Shown piece after piece: positions 1 to 4,512 of a stretch of 6,416 bases of DNA. How positions within the stretch are numbered: position 1 is the stretch's first letter; each line of letters starts with the position of its first letter. Origin of the DNA: Pseudomonadota bacterium (GTDB taxonomy: Bacteria > Pseudomonadota > Gammaproteobacteria > Burkholderiales > Rhodocyclaceae); contig JAEWVQ010000208.1 of the NCBI GenBank assembly GCA_023459095.1, forward strand, positions 1 through 6,416, read 5' to 3'. The notes beneath the pieces are model-generated. The model did not search any database, was not told the DNA's origin, and saw only the letters and a program-made list of their open reading frames with translations. The translations under genes were made by a program, and so were the position numbers.

Positions 1-1
1 G

Positions 2-571
2 GCCGGCCGGCGCACGCTGAAGGACTGCGTGCCGGTGCCCGGGGTGTATGCCGCCGGCCGCCTCGACACCGACAGCGAGGGCCTGCTGCTGCTCACCGAC
101 GACGGCGCGCTGCAGCACCGCATCGCCGACCCGCGTCACAAACTGCCCAAAACCTATGTCGTCCAGGTCGAAGGCGAGCCGGGCGAGGCCGCGCTCGCCG
201 CACTGCGTCGCGGTGTGGATCTGGGGGATTTCCACACGCAGCCGTGTGCCGCGCGCGCGATCGCCGAACCCGACTGGCTGTGGCCGCGCGATCCGCCGGT
301 GCGTTTTCGCAAGACGGTGCCGACCGCCTGGCTGGAGATCGTGCTGCGCGAAGGCAAGAACCGCCAGGTGCGGCGCATGACCGCCAAGGTCGGGCTGCCG
401 ACACTGCGCCTGCTGCGCGTGGCGATCGGGCCGTGGCGGCTCGATGGCCTGCTCCCCGGGCAGTGGCGCGAGGTGCCGGCGATGCTCGGCGGCACCGGCG
501 GGGCAGGGCGCGGGAGTGTGGGTAAAATCCGTGCTCAGGCGCATTCGACAGCGGCAGGACGCAAGCGATGA
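2..571 (+). CDS. rluE: 23S rRNA pseudouridine synthase, RluE type (5'-truncated by window edge)
   Basis: Partial gene: the frame is open from base 2 and the true start lies left of the window. In E. coli RluE isomerises a uridine (U2457) of 23S rRNA to pseudouridine; the enzyme is cytoplasmic and stand-alone. The visible 189 residues begin with GRRTLKD and contain the RsuA/RluB/E/F-family catalytic motif AGRLDTDSEGLLLLTDDG, whose catalytic Asp is encoded at 65-67. They continue with the RluE-like stretch WLWPRDPPVRFRK and the family C-terminal motif EGKNRQVRRMTAKVGLPTLRLLR. Compared from memory with E. coli RluE (about 217 aa), roughly 35-40 N-terminal residues should be missing. After the usual WRE end the protein carries about 30 extra Gly/Ala/Arg-rich residues (479-568) of no recognisable fold. 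The stop TGA (569-571) overlaps an ATG at 568-570, at the junction with the downstream DUF192 gene. RluE is favoured over RluB/RluF because of the WLWPR segment; the exact target base is inferred from the family. Confidence 0.92.
   Translation, partial: AGRRTLKDCVPVPGVYAAGRLDTDSEGLLLLTDDGALQHRIADPRHKLPKTYVVQVEGEPGEAALAALRRGVDLGDFHTQPCAARAIAEPDWLWPRDPPVRFRKTVPTAWLEIVLREGKNRQVRRMTAKVGLPTLRLLRVAIGPWRLDGLLPGQWREVPAMLGGTGGAGRGSVGKIRAQAHSTAAGRKR
523..528 (+). promoter_or_regulatory. possible sigma70-type -10 element upstream of the DUF192 gene
   Basis: The hexamer TAAAAT in the context GGGTAAAATCC matches the sigma70 -10 consensus at five of six positions and stands out as an A-rich patch in very GC-rich sequence. 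It lies inside the extended 3' tail of rluE, about 50 nt before the DUF192 ATG. No good -35 is present at 16-18 nt spacing (the sequence there is G-rich), so this is a weak call. It would let the DUF192 gene be transcribed independently of rluE. Confidence 0.3.
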
Positions 572-589
572 GGCGGAAATGAGGCGGAA
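568..589 (+). repeat. perfect 11-bp tandem duplication at the rluE / DUF192 junction
   Basis: ATGAGGCGGAA occurs twice head to tail (568-578 and 579-589). The first copy overlaps the rluE stop as ATGA and begins a four-codon ORF (Met-Arg-Arg-Lys, stop 580-582). That stop in turn overlaps the ATG of the second copy, which is the DUF192 start. The GAGG of the first copy (570-573) sits 5 nt before the second ATG and can act as its ribosome binding site. An 11-bp duplication shifts frame, so the first ATG no longer reads into the DUF192 protein. The arrangement is seen directly; that it arose by duplication is inferred. Confidence 0.85.
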
Positions 590-1061
590 CAGGACAGGGG
601 CGGCACGGTTGTGGCGGTTCATGGCGGGGATGGCGTTGGCCGGCGCGGCGGCGACGGTGCAGGCGGCATCGGGGCCGGCAACGATGCCGGTGGTCGAACT
701 CGGCGCCGGCATGTACCGCATCGAGGCCGAAGTCGCGCATACCGCTGCGGCGCGCCAGACCGGGCTGATGAACCGGCGCACCATGGCGGTGCAGCGTGGC
801 ATGGTGTTCGTGTTCCCCGACGACGCGATCCACTGCATGTGGATGAAGAACACCTATCTGCCGCTGTCGGTGGCCTTTCTCGACCGCGACGGCCGCATCC
901 TCAACATCGCCGACATGCAGCCGCAGACCGAGGACAGCCATTGCGCCGCGGGCGCCGCGCGCTATGCGCTGGAGATGAATCGGGGCTGGTTCCGCGAACG
1001 CGGGGTGAAGGCCGGCGATAGCCTGCGCGGCATCGAGCGTCTGCCCGCCGCCACGCGCTGA
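579..1061 (+). CDS. exported DUF192 family protein
   Basis: A 160-residue protein of the DUF192 family, whose biochemical role is not established. The start at 579 is chosen because it places a signal peptide at the N-terminus and has GAGG 5 nt upstream; the frame stays open further upstream, but that stretch overlaps rluE. Residues 1-13 are Arg-rich, 14-26 are hydrophobic (FMAGMALAGAAAT) and cleavage is likely after VQA (residue 29), so the mature protein should be periplasmic. The DUF192 core covers about residues 45-152: ARQTGLMNRRTM, RGMVFVFPDD, HCMWMKNTYLPLSVAFLD, the DMQPQTED stretch, YALEMNRGWFRERGVKAGD. The only two cysteines of the mature protein (residues 86 and 122) might form a disulfide; this is inference. 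It follows rluE with almost no gap, suggesting co-transcription. A hairpin with a short T run follows. No link to the flagellar genes is visible. Confidence 0.9.
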   Translation: MRRNRTGAARLWRFMAGMALAGAAATVQAASGPATMPVVELGAGMYRIEAEVAHTAAARQTGLMNRRTMAVQRGMVFVFPDDAIHCMWMKNTYLPLSVAFLDRDGRILNIADMQPQTEDSHCAAGAARYALEMNRGWFRERGVKAGDSLRGIERLPAATR

Positions 1062-1102
1062 GGTCGCCGCGGTCGCTGCGGCGGCCGAATAGCGGCGTTT
1101 TT
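1062..1102 (+). terminator. possible weak intrinsic terminator after the DUF192 gene
   Basis: Immediately after the stop codon, 1062-1070 can pair with 1078-1086 (9 bp including one G-T wobble, 7-nt loop). Alternatively CGCCGC (1065-1070) can pair with GCGGCG (1092-1097), which is directly followed by TTTTT (1098-1102). The second pairing has the hairpin-plus-T-run order of an intrinsic terminator, but only a 6-bp stem around a 21-nt loop. The T run is short and soon interrupted by CCCC. It would separate the DUF192 unit from flhB. Confidence 0.35.
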
Positions 1103-1138
1103 CCCCGTCTTTTCGGGCGGCAGAATTTGCCGGTGGGC

Positions 1139-1147
1139 GGCGATAAT
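1139..1147 (+). promoter_or_regulatory. possible -10 element of the flhBA promoter
   Basis: GGCGATAAT lies 62 nt before the flhB start. GATAAT (1142-1147) matches the sigma70 -10 at five of six positions, and GGCGATAA (1139-1146) matches the flagellar sigma28 (FliA) -10 consensus GCCGATAA at seven of eight. At the expected upstream distance neither TTGACA nor the sigma28 TAAA box is recognisable, so the sigma factor cannot be assigned. It is the best promoter candidate in the 148-bp gap 1062-1209, which otherwise holds only the hairpin at its left end. Confidence 0.3.
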
Positions 1148-1199
1148 GCCGCCATGCCGCGCTGCGTCCGCGCCTGTTCCGGGCGGGGGCGGCGTTCCC

Positions 1200-1203
1200 G
1201 GAG
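1200..1203 (+). promoter_or_regulatory. ribosome binding site of flhB (supports a GTG start)
   Basis: GGAG, 6 nt upstream of the GTG at 1210. It supports that non-ATG codon as the start, as does the typical FlhB N-terminus (AEDSDLEKTEPASPRR) that follows. Confidence 0.65.
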
Positions 1204-1209
1204 CCGGCC

Positions 1210-2352
1210 GTGGCCGAAGACAGCGATCTCGAGAAAACCGAACCTGCGTCACCGCGACGACTGGAGCAAGCCCGCGAGGAAGGGCAGGTTCCGCAGTCGC
1301 GCGAGCTGTCGACCTTCTTCGTGGTGGTGACCGGCGTGGTCGTGTTGTGGACGCTGGGCGGCTGGATGGCGGAGCGGCTCTTTGGCCTGGTGCGGCGCGC
1401 GTTCAGCTTCGAGCGCGCGCTCGCCTTCGACCCCAAGCTCATGCTCGATGCGCTGCACAGCCAGCTGAGCGGCGCCCTGCTCACCCTGATGCCACTGTTT
1501 CTCGCCCTGCTCCTCGCCGCGGTGGCCTCGCCCATCCTGCTCGGCGGCGTGGTGTTCGCGCCCAAGGCGCTCGGCCCCAACTTCGGCCGCATGAATCCGA
1601 TCCAGGGCCTGGGGCGGATGTTCTCGATGCACGGTCTGATGGAGATGGTGAAGGCGATCCTCAAATCGCTGATCGTCGGCGGCGTCGGCGCCGCGGTGCT
1701 CTGGTACAACAAGGAGCACCTGTTCGACCTGATGGTGATGCCACTCGAGGTCGGCATGCCCGACTTCTCGGAAACGGTGGTGTTCGCCGCGCTCCTCATC
1801 ACCCTCGCCCTCGGCCTGCTCGCGCTCCTCGACGTGCCGTTCCAGCTCTGGCAATACCACAAGAAGCTGCGCATGACCAAGGAAGAGGTCAAGCGCGAGG
1901 GCAAGGAGCAGGAGGGCGATCCGCACGTCAAGGCGCGCATCCGCGCGATGCAGCGCGAGATGGCGCGCGGGCGGATGATGGCTGCGGTGCCGCAGGCCGA
2001 CGTCGTGGTCACCAACCCGACGCACTTTTCGGTCGCGCTGCGCTACGACGCCGAGAAGATGGGCGCGCCGGTGGTGGTCGCCAAGGGCCGCGGCGAACTC
2101 GCGCTGAAGATCCGCGAGATCGCGCGCGAGAACGACGTGCCACTGCTCGAGGCGCCGCCGCTGGCGCGCGCGCTGTACACCCACTGCGAGCTCGAACAGG
2201 CGATTCCCGCCGCGCTCTACACCGCCGTGGCCGAAGTCATGGCCTACGTCTATCAACTGAACCACTGGGTCGCCGCCGGCGGCCTGCCGCCGCAGGCGCC
2301 CGAGGCGCTGCCGGTGCCCGCGGCGCTCGATCCCGGCGCTCCCGAAGAATGA
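1210..2352 (+). CDS. flhB: flagellar export apparatus substrate-specificity switch protein FlhB
   Basis: FlhB is an inner-membrane part of the flagellar type III export gate. Together with FliK it switches export from rod/hook proteins to filament proteins. The 380-residue product is close to the usual length (383 in Salmonella). The N-terminus has the family signature EKTEPASPRRLEQAREEGQV (residues 8-27). Four hydrophobic segments lie at about 34-56, 87-115, 145-166 and 187-212. They are followed by the charged linker (YHKKLRMTKEEVKREGKEQEGDP) and the cytoplasmic domain. The autocleavage motif NPTH is intact at residues 269-272 (2014-2025), with N269/P270 at the same numbering as in Salmonella, followed by HFSVALRYD and GAPVVVAKG. 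The last 24 residues are Pro/Ala-rich and probably disordered. The start is GTG with GGAG upstream. flhA follows 11 nt after the stop, so the two are surely one operon. No frameshift or missing key residue is seen. Confidence 0.97.
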   Translation: MAEDSDLEKTEPASPRRLEQAREEGQVPQSRELSTFFVVVTGVVVLWTLGGWMAERLFGLVRRAFSFERALAFDPKLMLDALHSQLSGALLTLMPLFLALLLAAVASPILLGGVVFAPKALGPNFGRMNPIQGLGRMFSMHGLMEMVKAILKSLIVGGVGAAVLWYNKEHLFDLMVMPLEVGMPDFSETVVFAALLITLALGLLALLDVPFQLWQYHKKLRMTKEEVKREGKEQEGDPHVKARIRAMQREMARGRMMAAVPQADVVVTNPTHFSVALRYDAEKMGAPVVVAKGRGELALKIREIARENDVPLLEAPPLARALYTHCELEQAIPAALYTAVAEVMAYVYQLNHWVAAGGLPPQAPEALPVPAALDPGAPEE

Positions 2353-2363
2353 AACCCTGACCG

Positions 2364-4472
2364 ATGGCCAACCCGCTCCAGAACCTTCGCCAGTACCTCT
2401 CGCCCGAGGTCTTGCGCGCACTCGCCGCACCCATCCTGATCTTGATGATCCTGTCGATGATGGTGCTGCCGCTGCCGGTGTTCCTGCTCGACCTGTTCTT
2501 CACCTTCAACATCGCGATGTCGGTGATGGTGATGCTGGTGGCGATGTACTCGAAGAAGCCGCTCGACTTCTCGGTGTTCCCCACCGTGCTGCTGGTGACC
2601 ACGCTGCTGCGCCTGTCGCTCAACGTCGCGTCCACACGGATCGTGCTGCTCAATGGCCACACCGGGCCGGACGCCGCGGGCAAGGTGATCGAGGCCTTCG
2701 GCCACTTCCTGGTCGGCGGCAACACCGCGGTCGGCATCGTGGTGTTCGTGATCCTGACCCTGATCAACTTCGTCGTCATCACCAAGGGCGCGGGGCGGAT
2801 CGCCGAGGTGAGCGCGCGCTTCACGCTCGATGCGATGCCGGGCAAGCAGATGGCGATCGACGCCGACCTCAACGCCGGCCTCATCGACGAAAAGGAGGCC
2901 AAGCGCCGGCGCCGCGAGATTTCGCAGGAGGCCGACTTCTACGGCGCGATGGACGGTGCCTCGAAGTTCGTGCGCGGCGACGCCATCGCCGGCATCCTGA
3001 TCCTCGTCATCAACATCATCGGCGGGCTCTTCGTCGGCATCATCCAGCACAACATGGCCGCGGGCGACGCCGCCCACACCTACACCCTGCTCACCATCGG
3101 TGACGGCCTGGTGGCGCAGATTCCGGCGCTGATCATCTCGGTCGCCGCCGGCCTGGTGGTGTCGCGCGTGGGCGACGCCGAGGACAAGGACATCGGCGGC
3201 CAGGTCATCGGCCAGGTGTTCTCCAACCCGCAGGTGCTCACCCTCACCGCGGTCATCATCGGCGTGCTCGGGCTGATTCCGGGCATGCCCAACTTCGTCT
3301 TCATCCTGCTCGCTTCGGGTTTCGGCTATCTCGCGTGGATACGGCACAAGAAGGCGGCCGAGGTCGCGTTCGCCGCCGAATCGCCGGCGGCGCAGGCCGC
3401 GGCCGCGGCGCAGCCGGCGGCGGAGTCGCAGGAGGCGAGCTGGAACGACGTCTCGCCGGTCGATGTGCTCGGCCTGGAAGTCGGCTACCGGCTGATTCCG
3501 ATGGTGGACAAGGGGCAGGACGGCGAGCTGCTCAAGCGCATCCGCGGCCTGCGCAAGAAGTTCGCCCAGGAGGTCGGCTTCCTGTCGGCGCCGGTGCATA
3601 TCCGCGACAACCTCGAACTCAAGCCCAACGCCTACCGCATCGCGCTCAAGGGCGTCGAGATCGGCAGCGGCGAGGCCTACCCGGGGCAGTACATGGCGAT
3701 CAATCCGGGGCGGGTGGCGGGGCCGCTCACCGGGCGCGAGACCAAGGACCCGGCGTTCGGCCTGCCGGCGTACTGGATCGATGGCGGCGCGCGCGAGCAG
3801 GCCCATGCGCTGGGCTACACCGTGGTCGACGCCAGCACCGTGGTCGCCACCCACCTCAACCACGTCATCCTCAACCACGCCGCCGAACTGCTCGGCCGCC
3901 AGGAAACCCAGGCCCTGCTCGACCACATCGCCAAGGATGCGCCCAAGCTCATCGAGGATCTGGTGCCCAAGCTGCTGCCGGTGTCGACGGTGCAGCGCGT
4001 GCTGCAAAACCTGCTCGAAGAGGGGGTCAACATCCGCGACATGCGCACCGTCATCGAGGTGCTCGCCGAGCATGCGCCGCGCCAGCAGGACCCGGTCGAG
4101 CTCACCACGCGGGTGCGCGAGGCGCTCGGGCGCGCGATCATCCAGAGCCTGTTCCCGGGCAATGCCGAGGTGCAGGTGATGGCGCTGGAGCCGGGGTTGG
4201 AGCGCATTCTGCTGCAGGCGATGAGCGCTGGCGGCGAGGGCGGGGCGATCGAGCCGGGGCTCGCCGACACCCTGCTGCAGCACACCGCGCAGCTCGCCCA
4301 GCGTCAGGAGGACATCGGCCTGCCGCCGGTGCTGCTCGTGCCCGCGCCGCTGCGCATGTTGCTGTCGCGCTTCCTGCGTCGCGCGGTGCCCTCGCTGAAG
4401 GTGATCTCCAACGCCGAGGTGCCGGAAACGCGCGTGATCCGCGTCACCGGCATGGTCGGCGGCGCGCACTGA
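2364..4472 (+). CDS. flhA: flagellar export gate protein FlhA
   Basis: FlhA is the large export-gate subunit of the flagellar type III system; its cytoplasmic ring receives chaperone-substrate complexes, and it takes part in proton-driven export. The product is 702 residues, full length for the family (about 690-700). Residues 20-140 and 203-327 contain the hydrophobic segments expected for eight membrane helices. Between them is the cytoplasmic loop with the FHIPEP-family signature at residues 145-168 (2796-2867): RIAEVSARFTLDAMPGKQMA followed by IDAD. The conserved Asp of RGDAIAG is residue 206. An Ala-rich linker (about 331-357, 3354-3434) leads into the soluble C-terminal domain, which carries VDVLGLEVGYRLIPMVD, LKPNAYRIALKG and, near the end, VPETRVIRVTGMV. 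The ATG lies 11 nt after flhB and has no clear Shine-Dalgarno sequence, suggesting translational coupling to flhB. Downstream, instead of another flagellar gene such as flhF, a convergent gene begins within 40 bp. Confidence 0.98.
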   Translation: MANPLQNLRQYLSPEVLRALAAPILILMILSMMVLPLPVFLLDLFFTFNIAMSVMVMLVAMYSKKPLDFSVFPTVLLVTTLLRLSLNVASTRIVLLNGHTGPDAAGKVIEAFGHFLVGGNTAVGIVVFVILTLINFVVITKGAGRIAEVSARFTLDAMPGKQMAIDADLNAGLIDEKEAKRRRREISQEADFYGAMDGASKFVRGDAIAGILILVINIIGGLFVGIIQHNMAAGDAAHTYTLLTIGDGLVAQIPALIISVAAGLVVSRVGDAEDKDIGGQVIGQVFSNPQVLTLTAVIIGVLGLIPGMPNFVFILLASGFGYLAWIRHKKAAEVAFAAESPAAQAAAAAQPAAESQEASWNDVSPVDVLGLEVGYRLIPMVDKGQDGELLKRIRGLRKKFAQEVGFLSAPVHIRDNLELKPNAYRIALKGVEIGSGEAYPGQYMAINPGRVAGPLTGRETKDPAFGLPAYWIDGGAREQAHALGYTVVDASTVVATHLNHVILNHAAELLGRQETQALLDHIAKDAPKLIEDLVPKLLPVSTVQRVLQNLLEEGVNIRDMRTVIEVLAEHAPRQQDPVELTTRVREALGRAIIQSLFPGNAEVQVMALEPGLERILLQAMSAGGEGGAIEPGLADTLLQHTAQLAQRQEDIGLPPVLLVPAPLRMLLSRFLRRAVPSLKVISNAEVPETRVIRVTGMVGGAH

Positions 4473-4508
4473 GGCCGGGTTCGCGGCGTGCGCCGGGGTT
4501 GCGCGCCG
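4460..4508. terminator. inverted repeat between convergent flhA and the c-di-GMP gene, possible bidirectional terminator
   Basis: CGGCGCGCA (4460-4468) is perfectly complementary to TGCGCGCCG (4500-4508). The pair encloses 31 nt that contain a smaller hairpin, CGGC-GTGC-GCCG (4484-4495). The left arm lies in the last flhA codons, so the structure spans the flhA stop and most of the 40-bp convergent gap. A hairpin between converging genes fits a shared terminator, but neither strand has a T run after it. Intrinsic termination is therefore unproven, and in such GC-rich DNA a 9-bp repeat could be chance. Confidence 0.35.
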
Positions 4509-4512
4509 TGGT

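Noticed and set aside
444..578. Upstream extension of the DUF192 frame (start at 444)
   Set aside because: It would overlap rluE by more than 120 bp and bury the clear signal peptide 45 residues inside the protein; the ATG at 579 is better supported.
1115..1130. sigma54-like GGGC...TTGC upstream of flhB
   Set aside because: The distance between the GG and GC elements is one base too long for the strict -24/-12 spacing, and the intervening consensus bases do not match.
93..2015. 640-codon open frame on the minus strand opposite rluE, DUF192 and flhB
   Set aside because: It crosses three genes and two gene junctions, gives Arg/Ser/Ala-rich sequence with no domain, and is explained by GC-biased codon use.
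1146..2360. 404-codon plus-strand frame overlapping flhB
   Set aside because: Its product is an Arg/Ala/Gly-rich out-of-frame translation; the flhB frame carries all the family motifs.
3354..3434. Ala-rich stretch in FlhA as a possible insertion
   Set aside because: It falls at the linker between membrane and cytoplasmic domains, which is known to be variable in FlhA; frame and flanking motifs are intact.
2253..4469. 738-codon open frame on the minus strand opposite flhA
   Set aside because: It is an antisense shadow of a high-GC gene: the product is rich in His, Arg, Asp and Gln with low-complexity runs, has no recognisable domain, and flhA is unmistakable on the other strand.
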